The translations under genes and the position numbers were made by a program. From Eutypa lata (taxonomy: Eukaryota > Ascomycota > Sordariomycetes > Xylariales > Diatrypaceae), in assembly GCA_022661535.1 (NCBI GenBank), contig JAKULF010000008.1, positions 2,542,001-2,606,000 on the forward strand: 64,000 nucleotides of DNA, read 5' to 3'. Below are positions 46,601-59,400 of the stretch, one piece after another; the first letter of the stretch is position 1; every line of letters starts with the position of its first letter. The notes beneath the pieces are model-generated. The model ran no database searches, was not told the origin of the DNA, and saw only the letters and a program-made list of their open reading frames with translations.

Positions 46601-49600
46601 GGCCAGTCAGATTTCAAGTTTGGGCCTACATTATGGGAGAAGTTAGCAAAGTTAACGAGTAATATAATAGGGACTGGGGTCGGCTTACCGCGGCCAATCT
46701 CAACAGCATGAGTGAGCTGCTTCTCTGCAAATAAGGGAGTATCTTGTAGAGACAACGACGCATCCCTCGTGAACGTGTTGAGAAAATGAACATACGTCTC
46801 AAGCAACAGCTTCGCCGCTTGTGAATCGTACAGCGTCTTCTGCGCGCGAATGGTAATCAATGAATCCGAGGCACCCGTACCATCGGTCACGTCTAATGTG
46901 ATATCATATGCCGTACGACCAGGGTGAAGCTCCTGGACTTCAAATTGACAATTGCCCCAAGCATGCTTCTCCTGGGCACCCTGGCGGTAGTCGAAGAAGG
47001 CCTGGAAAAAGGGGCTGTGCGATGAGGAGCGCGCCACGTGGAGCTCTTTTAACAGCACGTCGAACGGCACCTGCGAGTTGCCTAGGGCTTCGTAGGTCGT
47101 GTTGCGGGCCTCGACCACGGCGTCCGTGAAGCGCTGGCTTGGCTGGCGTCGGAATCGTAGCGTAAGTAGGTTCAGGAAGAAGCCAATGCTGCCCATGACA
47201 TCGCTCTCTTGGCGATTGGCGTCGGCGATACCAATAGTCAGCTCTTCAATAGGAGAGTCGGCGTCATCGATGTAATCGATGAATCGGAAAAGCATCGCCT
47301 TGAATGCAGTGAGGTAGAAGTGGAACGGTGTGCAGCGTTGCGCCTTTGCTACGGACCTGATGCGCGCCACCAGCTCGGCGTCGAGCCGCGAACTTACCTG
47401 GTGGATGTCGAAGTTCTTCATCGGTACCCTCGAGCTGGTGCAAGCCATAGGTAGCAGTGGTAGGACTGGAGGCTGCTCGCCAGGCGGGAATACCTTCTGC
47501 CAATATTTCATTTCAGCATCCATCTCCCCCTTTTCCAGAGCCTGCCGTTGCGCCGCCGAGAAGTCTGGGAACTGACGGGGCTGGATAGCGCCAAGGGATT
47601 GCCCGGTATACGCCTTTTCAAGGTCTGAGAGCAACACTTGGAAACTAACGCCGTCCATGAGCATGTGGTGGTAATTTATAAGGAGGTAATGTGACGATGG
47701 CGACAGCGTCAAGAGAAGTAACTTCATCGAGTCACCGTTCGCTAGGTCGAAGACGTGAGCTTTTAGCTTGGCGTACTCAGTAGCAACATCTTCGACAGAT
47801 CCAATCTTCTTGTGCTCAAGTCGGAGCGGGGAGCTTCCCACTGGAAGGACCTTCTGGTAAGCTTGGTCGGTTTCGGTTTCGTCCGCGACAAAGCAAGTGC
47901 GCAGCGCTTCGTGTCTGGCTGTAACGATGCGGACGGCTCTCTCGAGGTCACCAAGGCGTAGGTTGCCAGCCACGCGGTAGTAGAAGGCTACATTGAAGGT
48001 CGTCGGGTCTTCCAACAGAAGCCGGAGGAACCAAAATCGCGAATGTCCGAACGATATCTTCTCACTCCTCAGAAATTTCTTCGGTGATAGCCCTCCTACA
48101 TCTGGGAAGTATGAATTTGAGCTGTTTAAGCCAGGTGTCTCAGTCGCAGGCGTTAATACGGAAACAGAGGTGTGACCAGGGCCAGACGAGGAGTTGAACT
48201 CAGATACAGAGCTCGCACTGGACGAGTCGGCAGCCTGAAGTTGAATCTCCAGCTGGGGCTGCAGCTGAGCCTTGATTTGAGGCTGCTTAGCAGTGGGTTC
48301 AGGGGATTCCTGCTTTCCATTGATGCCTGCAAGGAGTTCTTCAGGTAGCTTGTCCAGCGCCCGTTGACAGAGCTCTAGTATAGTGGCTCCGCCGACGATC
48401 TTAAGCACAGGGGTATCGACCTTCAGCTCTTTCAAGAACCAGGACCGCACCTCGACGGCAACGAATGAGTCGATGCCAAGCTCTACAAGGGGACTCTCGT
48501 AGTCGATATCCTGGTCTGCGGACATCTGGAAGATGATTCTCAACTTTGTCGCAAAGCAATCTATATCACATAATCAGTTAGTCTCGTTCTCACGATTTCA
48601 TCGCTAAGTTGATAAAAGGGCGTACCTTGTAAGACATCAAGAGCTTCTTCCTTGGTTGCTGCCTTGGATACCTGTTCTCCGACAGCAAGCGCCGATTTCT
48701 TGTTTTGTTGTCCGGCCTCGGCCGCAGCGCTCTTGGTCTCAACAAGGCAGTGCGAAAGGAAGGGGTTGTCGACCCAAGGGCCACGAGCAATCTGGTCTCC
48801 TTCGTCGTCGCGGATAGTGCGAATACCAGTGGTCACTACAGCATCGGGGATTCCCTCTTTGTCTTTCTCTGGGTCTGGGTAGCCTGCCCGGATGGTCTCG
48901 GCAAATATGTGATGGAATTCCGACTCCGAGATCGGAAGGAACCCGAATCTGGTGAGTTGGTCCACGACGACCTGGCCTGCCGTCTCAACGTACCCTAGAC
49001 CGGCAACGCGACCAATATCAACCGCAGACGCGGCCAAACCGCGCTTTCGTCTTTGTCGAGCAAGTCCATTGAGATACCCGTTCGCCACGACATAGTTCGA
49101 CTGGCCCGAATTCCCAACAACACACGCCAATGATGAGAGCAGGATAAAGAAATCAAGGGGCTCGTCATGGAAGAGCTCATCGAGGTAGTTTGATCCGTCG
49201 ACTTTAGGCCTGAGACCCTTTTGCATCACCTCCACCGGCATACCTTGGAACATCATGTCATGGAGAACCATGGCTCCGTTGGCAACACCCGCAATCGGAG
49301 GGCAGGTTGCCCTGATTTCTTTGACGGCGCCCTCGAGACTGTTCCTGTCCGTTATATCTAACGAAAAGACTTTGACGGCCCCGGGGAAGGACTGTAGCCA
49401 CTTATCGTTTACCTTCGGGTTTCGGCTCGTCAAGCAAACACATCCTGCTCCGTTCGCTACCATCCACTCAGCAAGCGATTGTCCAATTTGACCGCTAAGA
49501 CCAACAAGCAGATACGACTTATCCTGGGAAAAGAGACGCTGTACCTCCAAAGGACGCACTTGTACCTTGATAAGTCCGTCAGATGGCCATTGAACAGCCA

Positions 49601-52600
49601 TCGTGGTATAGCTGCGGGTAGGCTGTACATGGATCTGGCCCAGAGGAACGACTGATGTGGTGGCTAAAGACATTACGGTTATCATGGTTCTAGCACGAGA
49701 AACAGCGTCTTGAAGTCTAACTGTCAACGCCTCTCCGTCACATGATGACAGAGATACCAAAGATTCGTATCGAGATAGGTCGGATGGGTCGATCCGCTTG
49801 TAACCCGAAGATAAGGCGGAAGCAATGTTGCGACTGAGGTCACTTGAACTTGGATCACTTTTCCAGGATGTTAAGTCAAGGAAATGTGTAACCTTGGTTG
49901 GAAGCAATTTTCTTACGACATGCTTAGGTTTGCGGGCATTCAACCTAATCCAGGTCAGACCGGGGAATTCTTGTGGCATGTCTTCATCGGACTCGTCACA
50001 GGTGAAAGAAACGCGAATCCTCTTATCAGCGGCCTGTCGTGACAGAGATGCAGCAAAGGAGCTATCTCGGCTCGAACAATGTACCAGGATGCTGCCTCCA
50101 GGAGTTAAAGTGTCGACTAAAGATGCCGCAAGGAGCTCGCTAGTAACACCGATGAGCAGGCCATCGGCATTTCTGGAGTCATCGGTATCCGCATCATATG
50201 CCGCTGTGCTTGCAATTGGAGTTACTTCGCTGGAATTTGTTGCAGAGAAAGCTACAACCGAATGGCTTGTTGCGTTATCCTTGCCAATGATGAGATATAA
50301 GAATGTGTCTGCCGCAATGTGGAGAGCCATCAGGCTGGAGCTTTCAGTCCGTACTATGGGCTTGGAGGCCTTGCTTGCCATTGGTAAGACTTGTTCTACT
50401 ACGCAAGGGGGTAAGCTCTCAGAAGCAGGTGGTAGAATTGATAGCTTGGATCCCGAGACTGGCAATTCCTTGGTAACGACACGCCGGGTAGCGTTAAGCC
50501 TAGCATTCTGCGTGGGATTGGGTACCAGACGTGGAATCGTCAGTCTGCCACCATCGAGGAATACCTCGGGTTCCTTTGACCACAGCATAGTATTGTCTCT
50601 CGGGGACTGCCACTCATCTAGGGCACTCTGTCGCAGAAGGTGTTCAGCAATGAACTTAGACACATCACCATTGTGACCTAAATCTTTAAGGGATATGTCG
50701 AAGAGACTTAGACTGATGTGTGTTGCCTCGTGGCTCATGGCACGACAGAAGGCAAGACTTGCTGAATGATATGGCTGGTCCGCCCGCGAACCGACAGTAA
50801 TCCAGAGGATGTGCTTCGCCAGTTCAAGAATTCTCTTCAGCCCATCCATCTTTTCGGCAGTGATGTCCTTAAATATGGGAGAAGCGATATCTACTAGGTT
50901 GACGAAAGTGCTCAAAGGACTCAATGTAGCCGCCTCGGCCTCAGTCGGAAGACCGTCAAGAATTGTAATCTGACCGCAGAAGCGACCAAGGTACTCGGCC
51001 ACACCCTCTGCAATGCGAGAGCTCTCCAGTGACCCTGTGCCGAGGATTACGACGCTGTCGAGGTAGATGGAAGACGCGGGTGAAGAAGATAACGGTCGTC
51101 GCAGGAAGCTGACCCGGTCGTCGACAGCCTGTGCCACCATGACGGAGAGCGGCCACGTCATCCCATCGATCTCAGGGGTGATGGTGTCGATACCTGCAAA
51201 TCCCGCTTTGCGCAAAGTCGCATGCCACACCTCGGGTGTTGTAGTCGGAGCAAGTGTGCGGCCGTCGTGGTGTGCACCAAGCCACCAGCCAGAAACGCCA
51301 CCCATGATATTACTGAAACGAATAGGTCCGTTGTTGGTAACTTCCAGAAGCATAAGATAGCCCCCAGGCTTCAGGAGTTGACGGGTGCTCTCTAATGTCG
51401 TTTGTAGGGATTCCGTGGCGTGTAGGACATTAGACGCGACGACAATGTCGTATGCGTGTGGCTCGAAACCCTGTGCTGCCAGCGGCTTCTCTATGTCCAA
51501 CACCTTGAAGATTAACTTGTCGACATGTGCTTTGAATAGCGCGGCAGCTTTGTTGAAAAATCCCACGGACACATCGGTATAGGTGTAGGAAGACATGGTG
51601 TCCCCGATACTCTCTAAGACTGATTTCGTAGCACCCCCTGTCCCGGCGCCTATCTCGAGAACCCTGGCATGTGGATAACGATGCGTCACCTGCTTCATCA
51701 ATCTCCCCAAAAACGAATTGTACTTGGCAAAGCCGACTCCCTGCTTGTAGTAATCGTCCAGCATATTATTTGCGAATAGGTGCTCTAAAATAGGAGTCTG
51801 ACCTCGCACAGCAGTCGGTATGTTTTCACCTGAGGCCCGGATGAGTTTAATGTCGATATGGTGCCCATATTGAAGCAACAATGCTTTAATGTCTTCATCA
51901 CTGTCTTCGGCCCATTCCTTGCGCAGAGAAGGTTGCTGGCCCCTAGATGTAGATAAGAGCGTCTGTTCCATATAATTCCGAAGGTATTTGTAGTGCGGTT
52001 GGGCGTTGGCCCAATCATCTTCTGTGATCTCTAATTTCCATTTGCGCAGATAGTAGTATGACAGTCTCTCGCAAGCACTGACTAGTTCGACTTCATGTGG
52101 AGTGGTGCGACTGTCGCAAATGACAGAGGCTCCATCTGGCACCGCATATTCCCATTTGGTGTGTGAGTACAGGCGGTGATCGTCTGCCTCGGTCGCCTGG
52201 GCAAACGGCTTGATGATCAAGTCTTCGATCTGGATCATGCCGTGCTCTCCATCGTGGCCGAAGATATCAATGCTTGCAGCCAGGGACTCAGATTCGTCGA
52301 GAAGCTCCGAACAAACTAGCACTTTAGACCCGGTCATCGGCAAGGAAGCGCACACCTCGGGATTGACTCGGATGCTCCCAATAGAGGTAGGCACATGAAG
52401 CGACCAAAGACGCCCGTCCCCGGGAGCCGAGTACGCAAGCATGGAGGCCTGGAAAGCGACATCAAGGTAAGTGGGATGGACCAGGTATACGGCATCATCA
52501 TCCGCGTATGGGTACGTATCCACGAAAACAGATGACCGGTTAAGCTTGCGCTTCAGCGAAGACATCCCTGTAAAGTGTCCAGCGTAGCCGTATCCAAGGC

Positions 52601-55600
52601 CAACAAGGGATGCGTAGAAGCGATCAACATCGACTTTGGACATGTTTGAGACATCCAGAGGGGTGCAAGGCAATGCTTCAATGTCTCGGGTGCCGTACAC
52701 TATCCTCACAGTACCACTTGCAGCCAAATCCATCTCTTGCTCCGACCCAGTGTTAATGCTAGGGCAAGAGTAGCACGAGAAGTCAGCTAGAGTGATATCC
52801 TTTCCTTCGCTCCGGACTCCCGTTAGAGTTACGAGGGTCTCAACGCCCGAGTTGTCGTCTTCTTCGAACGTGATAGCTCTTGGGATAGCAAGATTCTGAA
52901 GTTCAAATAGCTCAACTGACTTGCTGGTCTGAGCTGCGACATGTCTAGCCGCCTCCAAGGCCATGGCTACGTAACCTGCCGCGGGAAAAACAGTCTGTCC
53001 TTGCAATCGATGGCCGTCTAGCCAGGGAATCTCTGACGGCTTCAACAGATTGGACCATCGCAAGTCGCGGGGAGTAGAATCGGCATTGGGAAAGCCGAGC
53101 ATCTCATGGAAAGGTTGTTTCCGGCTCCGCGTTCTTCGAGACTTGCGTGACTCATGCCAATGCCTCCTTGTGTGGTTCCATTGGTAGGATGGCAGACCTA
53201 CCACCAATTTTGGCTGTCGCGGCGACGGTGCGACAGACACGATCTTCTCCAGAGATTCGAAGTTGACTCCCTGCGAGGTCAGATGAGTCCAGACGAAGCC
53301 CAGCGCATCTGCGAAGGCCTCAACATCGTTCGCTCCACGATTCAATACACCACAGTATGGGAACGGTGTTGGCCGCAGATCGGAAATTATCTGCGTAGCT
53401 GGGCCCTTGAGTGCTGGGTGAGGCCCAACTTCGAGCACAAGATTTATCTGCGGGTCACTTGCCACGGCGTTATGCACGGCATCAGCAAACAGCACCGCGT
53501 TCGTCATGTTGTCCCTCCAGTAGACATCTTGAAGGTCTTCGGTAGGCTCCATTGGCTTGCTCGAGGGGTTCACGCTCGAGAACCATGAGCATGAGGTGCT
53601 TCGGTCTCGGTTGACTCGGATCCCGCATGCTCGCATGGAGTCTACGTACGGCTCACCACAAGGCAGCATATGGTGAGAGTGGTAGGCAGTATCCACCTTT
53701 AATAACCTGGCAAACTTCTTCTCCTCGTCGAAGACCTTCTTGGCGTGGACGATGGCATCCGCATCTCCCGACAGAGTTACACTTGCCGGCGAGTTATGGG
53801 CGGCGATGGCTAACCGGCCCCGGAAAGCCGATAGTCTGGCGAGGTCTTGCGCATCTTCCCACGACGTCCCCATCGCTATCATTGCGCCTTTCTGCATGAT
53901 ACCGCTGGAAGCGCTTCCAGCAAGTCGAGCATACAGTCCTCGATAGTAAGCGATACGGATAGCATCGTGGTCCGAAACTAAGCCAGCAGCATATGCTGCC
54001 CCAATTTCTCCTGAGGAATGGCCCACGACGGCGCTAAAAGTGATCCCAGCTGCCTTCAGGAGATCGACAAGGATAATCTGGACGGCTGTGCACAATGGCT
54101 GCGAAAGCGCTGCCTCGGCAATACGTGAAGTGTCTGCTCCAGCGACCATCTCCTCTTGGAGACTCCACTGCGGGCGGTCAGCGGACGGCAGAGTGGCCAA
54201 GGATTCCTCAAGATCCTGGATTCTCTCGCGGACGTAGTCGGATGAACGGATCAACTCAGCCCCCATTGCCGGCCACTGCGCGCCCTGTCCCGTAAATACT
54301 CCTAGGATGTGACTCGAAGCGCCGACCTTGGCATTGGAACGGATTCCAATATTCACGGCCGAGTTCTGCTTCACTTCGGCAAGCTTTGCGTCCATCTTCG
54401 ATGTTAGCTGCTCGATTGTTGTGGCGGAGAAGGCCGCTTTGAACGGGAATTGACTTCTCCGTGACTGAAGTGTCCAGGCCAAATCTGAGGGCACGATGTC
54501 TTCATGTGTCTTCAGATAGTCTGAGTAAGCTTGTATCTGAGCTACCAAGGAGGGCTCAGACACAGCCGAGAATACGAATGGCGTAAAGGGGATACCAGGA
54601 GCGGTAGTTGTGCTGTTCTGCTTTTCAAGGGGTTCATCGTATTGTTCCAGGATAGCATGAGCATTGCTACCACCAAAACCTATGCAATTTTGTTAATGAA
54701 CGAATAACTCTAGTAGTCAGCAGACTTGGGCATAAATGGAAGTCCTTACCGAAGCTGTTGACGCTTACACGTCTAGGAACTCCTTCAGGTAGTTTAGGCC
54801 ATGGTATTGGGCTTGTCGGCACCTGTAAGCCCTGGTAGAAGGGCTCGATTTTGGGATTCAAACGCTCGAATAGTAGGTTTGGTGGAACGAGCCCCCTCCT
54901 AATGATGCCGCAGCCCTTCAGAAGACCTGCGAGCCCTGCAGCGCCTTCTGTATGACCGATGACGGTCTTGACGGATCCTACATATAGACAATCATCGCTT
55001 CCTTGTGGTTTCTGACCGAAGCAAGCGCTGATTGCTGCGGCTTCTTTTGGATCACCCGCTTGTGTACCAGTTCCATGGGCTTCGAAGAACTGTGGCCGGT
55101 CGCGAGGATTGTTTTCCGGGTCCAGCCCGGCTCTCGCATAAGTTTGGCGGATTAGGGTCGCTTGTGCCTCCGTGCTCGGTACTGTGAGACCGTTCGAACG
55201 GCCGTCCTGGTTTGCTCCCGCTCCGCGGATCAGGCATTCGATGTGGTCGCCATCCGCAATGGCGTCGCTCAGCCTCTTCAACACGATCGCCGCTACACCC
55301 TCGCCACGAGCATATCCGTCGGCATCCGCATCCCACATGCGCGACTTTCCGTTTGGTGATAACATCTTCAAGTTGCTTTCGAAGATGAACGTCTCGGGTC
55401 CCAAGAGCACCTGAGTACCGCACGCTACAGCCACGCGCGATTCGCCTGATCGCAGTGCCTGGACACCCTGATGCACCGCTATCAAACTTGACGAGCAGGC
55501 TGTGTCGATCGTCATGCTAGGGCCATGCCAGTCAAAGAAGTACGAAACGCGGTTCGAGATGATAGCGCGATTCGTTCCAGTGCCGAAATACATCGGCAAA

Positions 55601-56046
55601 GAGTCGAGGTCCCAGCCCCGTAGCATAGTATCGTTATAGTCGACGCCCATAGTACCTACGTACACGGCAGTATCAGATCCGCGCAGCGACTCCAGTGTAT
55701 GCCCACCTGATTCGAGGGCTTCATACACGGTCTCTAGGAGCAGGCGCTGCTGCGGATCCATCGAGTCGGCCTCATTCGGGCTGATGTTGAAAAACGAAGC
55801 GTCGAAGACGCGGACGTCTTGCTCCAGTAAGTATGCATGCCTGACATTGGTGGTGCCATGATGGCTGCCATCCGGGTGATGATATCCCGTGGTATCGAAG
55901 CGATCCTTGGGGATCTCTTGACAAACGTCGTGAGGGCTCTCGAGCAGCTTCCATAACGCCGCAGGTGAATCTACACCTCCGGGAAAGCGACAACCACTAC
56001 CTACGATGGCGATAGGCTCTGGAGAATCTAGGGGCTGAGAAGCCAT
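43666..56046 (-). CDS. hybrid PKS-NRPS megasynthase
   Basis: Makes a methylated, partly reduced polyketide and condenses it with one amino acid. Exons on the minus strand: 56046-54750, 54679-48626, 48560-46689 and 46625-43666, giving 4060 residues. Domains: KS (Cys184 in DTACSS, His324, His365); AT (GHSSG, Ser654; YHSHHM); DH (His989 in [13 protein letters not shown], Asp1172); C-methyltransferase ([10 protein letters not shown], about 1439-1448); a degenerate ER region without an NADPH motif; KR (GLSGQIG near 2159, Ser about 2281, Tyr2295, Asn2299); ACP (Ser2482 in LGIDS); a Ser/Gln-rich linker; C (HHMLMDG, 2748-2754); A ([10 protein letters not shown] near 3235, YGPTE, YRTGD); T (GGNS, Ser3662); and a terminal reductase-like domain (TGATGFLG near 3744). 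Asn3279 replaces the usual substrate-binding Asp, and Arg3891 replaces Lys of YxxxK. The missing ER activity is presumably supplied by the trans-ER at 62640. A tetramic acid, a pyridone precursor or an aldehyde-derived scaffold are all possible products. Confidence 0.96.
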
Positions 56047-58032
56047 TGTTACTCTTTGTGAATTATTGAGAGTTACTGATTAGCTGAGGTGGGGAATGCC
56101 CGCTTAGGGTAACTGGATGCGCATGATATATTACATCTATGTGAGTTTCCAGTTATTCAACATTTCCATTTCCATTGTATGGTCGAACCGACAGAGCTGC
56201 CACGCGGTTACTACACCTTACAGCACATAGCAACGATAAGGGGATACCCGCCCACCTCAAAGCCCCAGAGTAGTGGTAGCCTGGTACTTCTCAAAGCACT
56301 TGCATCTCTGCATGTATGCTGTAGCACATTATCGAAAACTAGACTTCACCTATGCCATATCTTAATCGCCGACAAATATACAAAAATCCCAAACTCTAAA
56401 GAACTGATCTCGTTCCTATCGCTAACCCCCCGGGGTGTTTCGGTGCTAAGCTGTCCGTGAGAGGCGTGCCCCACACACCCGAGTATATTACCACCGAATG
56501 TTCCATTCTTTCCCGCCGATATACCAAGGTCGGCCGAAAGGGAGGGATTTTAATTAATATCCCCTTAGTGTAACATCAAGGAATTAGCCAAGTATCACTT
56601 AAATCCTCCAATGATCCAACATAATGAACTAGGGACGAAGTATGTAAGCGAGGCTTACAAGGTGCTGCAGCATCGATCACGCCCTAAATGAACCGCGCAG
56701 CAAAGCCGTTATACCGTGAATATGCTGGGTATAAATGTCCTGATGATCTAGACAGCAATCTAGAACACGTACATGGCTATCGAGAATCACTTTAGAAGCA
56801 TGCCTGTAGGCGGGCGCGATAACGGCGGCCGGCGACGGAAGACACTGCCATGATAGCTTATATCTAGCTGAAACGTTAGATACCTTACCAGGCGTAGCCT
56901 ACAGGATGCCGCCAATACGTGTCCGACCCGAGACTAGGGTTTGCTCTCCATCCTTTATCGTTAAGGCAACCATAGCTAACTCAGCTACCGTACGTAAGCT
57001 GGTAGGTTCCGCAGGATGTCCGCACTATCCCCAGGATTTGCGGAGGATCGAATCCTGATCCCTAGGGCAAGCCTTATATTCGGAGGCAGTTACCGTTTCT
57101 TGTAGAGCCATCAGGGCGGTGAATCCCTACAGTATGCTAGCGATATAACTAGCCCCGGTCTGCTGAAGGGTCCACGATTGCGGGACTAGCCGTCAGGCCG
57201 TCCGGGCCCCCTAACTAGAGCGCAAGGATGGAGTCAAGGTAACTATGCTCTATAGGAACTAGACTAGTAGCTTCATGAGCAGGGGTAAAAATCTCACTAC
57301 CCACAGCTTGGTTTAGTAACACTCCCACTGTCTTGGAACTGAAGAAGCATACGGTATCAAATCATCACAATGGTCATAATGGTTCTAGATCTATTGATAA
57401 GGAGTAAACAGATAGTCACAGCACTCATGATACGGAATCGATAGTGATGGAGTCTGGAATACACCTACTAGGGTAGAGGTACACAATTATAAGGCGGCTC
57501 TTGCCGATGGGGAGGGGATTTCTGTTACTTCATACCGCTGCCTAGGTCACCATTTACTTTCAAGGGCCCTCGAAGTGTTAAATACGTTAGCATCATCACT
57601 CCTCACATCGTAGCATTCCTGTTACTAAGCTAATTTCGTACCATTATAGTCAAAATGTCATAGGCGCAACGGTGAAGCTTACCCTGAAATAATGAGCTTA
57701 TTTATTAGTTACCTACAGTTCTTACTTTACAGAAACAAAATTTAATCACAGTGTCGTCATACATAACATCAATCCATTCAGCCTCATGTATGGGCAAGTT
57801 AACGACCAAGCCTCCCGGCCCCGCGACCTGAGGGATCGTATAGTTTTATTCCAGTTCAGTATTTCATTGGCATGTACTTCTACGTTATCTACTTGAATTT
57901 GATGGTAGTTGCTATTGGGCAGAAAGTGACTTCATTATCCGCCAAGTGGGCAATCAAACTACATATGGTCACGGGATGAACACACAAGTATTCGATTAAA
58001 ATACCAGCTACGTAATTAAAGTCAAGTCCCCT
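56047..58032. other. intergenic, PKS-NRPS promoter at left end
   Basis: The left part must hold the synthase promoter; the core element copy lies at 56364-56372, and a palindromic TCGGCCGA at 56530-56537. The remaining 1.5 kb to the oxidoreductase stop codon holds nothing I can support as a gene. Confidence 0.5.
56364..56372 (-). promoter_or_regulatory. cluster element, copy upstream of PKS-NRPS
   Basis: Read on the synthase's own strand this is TCGGCGATT, followed by AAGATATGG. That flank resembles the one after the first copy before the trans-ER (TAGACATATGG). It lies 318 bp upstream of the synthase start codon. Confidence 0.5.
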
Positions 58033-59400
58033 TTAATCGATCTTAAACGTACCACCTGGCCTTGGTCCTAGACCACTCTTCTCATATGCCATATCAATCA
58101 TCTTCATCTGGGTGACCGAGTCTTGTCCGTCAATCCATTGTAGTGTCTTCCGTCCCTTGATTCGATTCACGAATGCCTCGAGTTGGTGTCTGAACGACAT
58201 CCAGTAGACCTCACCCGGCAGATCCGCAAACACCCCACCTGCCTCTTGAAAAGTGTAAGCCTTGTGTGACTTCTTCTCTACCCACTTCTTGACCACCTTG
58301 CCATCATCTGTGGTGCGTATCTGAAACGCGTCATTAACATCTACACGATGCCAGACGATGCCGTGAACGAAGCCGTGCAGCGTCACCTCGCGTGTCTGGA
58401 ACTTCTGTTGTGAGGCTGGTAAAGTTGCATCAACAACTGCCACTTCCTTTTGTGTGACTGTTGCGTGCGAAGGCGTCCAGAACAATGGACCCTTCATCGT
58501 GCTCCGGGCTTCGGCAATACCGCCATTCGGGAAGCGGAAGCGGGCAGTGAATTCATAGTCGATCTTGTCAAAATTCCGCTCCCCTTTTGGTCCATTATCA
58601 GCGTTGCAGTTGAGACATTCCTCGGGGTCAGCGCCGAAGATATCGCGCAGCAAGGCAAGGTTGTAAGTTCCCATCTGCATCATGCTACCACCGGCGAGGG
58701 AGTAGTTGAAGTAGATGTCTCCTGGCTTAGTAAACCACTTCGGTATCATGGAGAAGGCATTGACGTGCACCACGTCGGCGGGGTTGATCAGGGACAGAAA
58801 GAGGGCATATGCTGGGTAGAAGCGGTTGTGCATAGCCTCGAGAAGAACCGGCGCGTTGGGCTGGGACAGTTCCGGTAGGTTGAAAAGGGACTCAGCCTCA
58901 AAGCTGTTGGCTACGGATGGTTTCTCGAGGAGGACATGCTTGCCGGCACGGATAGCCTTAACAGCCCACTCATAATGCAACGTGTTGGGCAGCGGAATGA
59001 AAACACAATCGATGTTCTGGTCATCGAGGATGTCTATCAATCAACGGTCAGCGATGAATTGACGAGCTCTCACGGTGTCTTGGCTTCGTTAGCTCACCCT
59101 GGTATGTATCCTTAACTTCAGGAATACCGTGCTTCTTCGCATATGCATCTGCTCTCTTGCGATCACGAGCTGATATAGCCTGTACAATAACTTCAGGATG
59201 TGAGCGTGCGGGGAGGATCATAGCCAGACCACTACTTATTGTTAACGTTTGAAGACTCGACCTCTAATCATATGGCCATATGTATGAGACACTCACGCGG
59301 CGTTCGCAGCTCCCAGGATACCAAACTTGAGCGCGGTGACGCTCTTGGCTACTCTGGGCGGGTTGAAAGCCTGGTAGAGGCGGCTCAGGGTGGCACCCAT
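58033..59400 (-). CDS. Gfo/Idh/MocA-family oxidoreductase
   Basis: NAD(P)-dependent dehydrogenase of the glucose-fructose oxidoreductase/dihydrodiol dehydrogenase superfamily. Exons on the minus strand: 59400-59297, 59231-59098 and 59033-58033, giving 412 residues. The N-terminal Rossmann motif is FGILGAANAAG (residues about 26-36), and the family's EKP motif appears in AGKHVLLEKPSVANS. The C-terminal substrate domain includes YFNYSLAGGSMMQMGTYNLALLRDIFG. There is no signal peptide. It sits between the synthase and the regulator gene, and its upstream region has a one-mismatch copy of the cluster element (59854-59862). That supports a role in product tailoring, for example an alcohol/ketone step, but the substrate is unknown and a sugar-metabolism gene caught in the locus cannot be excluded. 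Confidence 0.9.

Noticed and set aside
48690..48830. A possible extra intron between the KR and ACP domains of the synthase.
   Set aside because: The frame reads smoothly through a typical low-complexity linker; the real intron is the 65-bp one at 48561-48625 with a GTACGC donor.
57041..57060. GGATCGAATCC, resembling a tRNA T loop, in the region between the synthase and the oxidoreductase.
   Set aside because: It is a short self-complementary run; flanking sequence on either strand does not fold into a tRNA cloverleaf.
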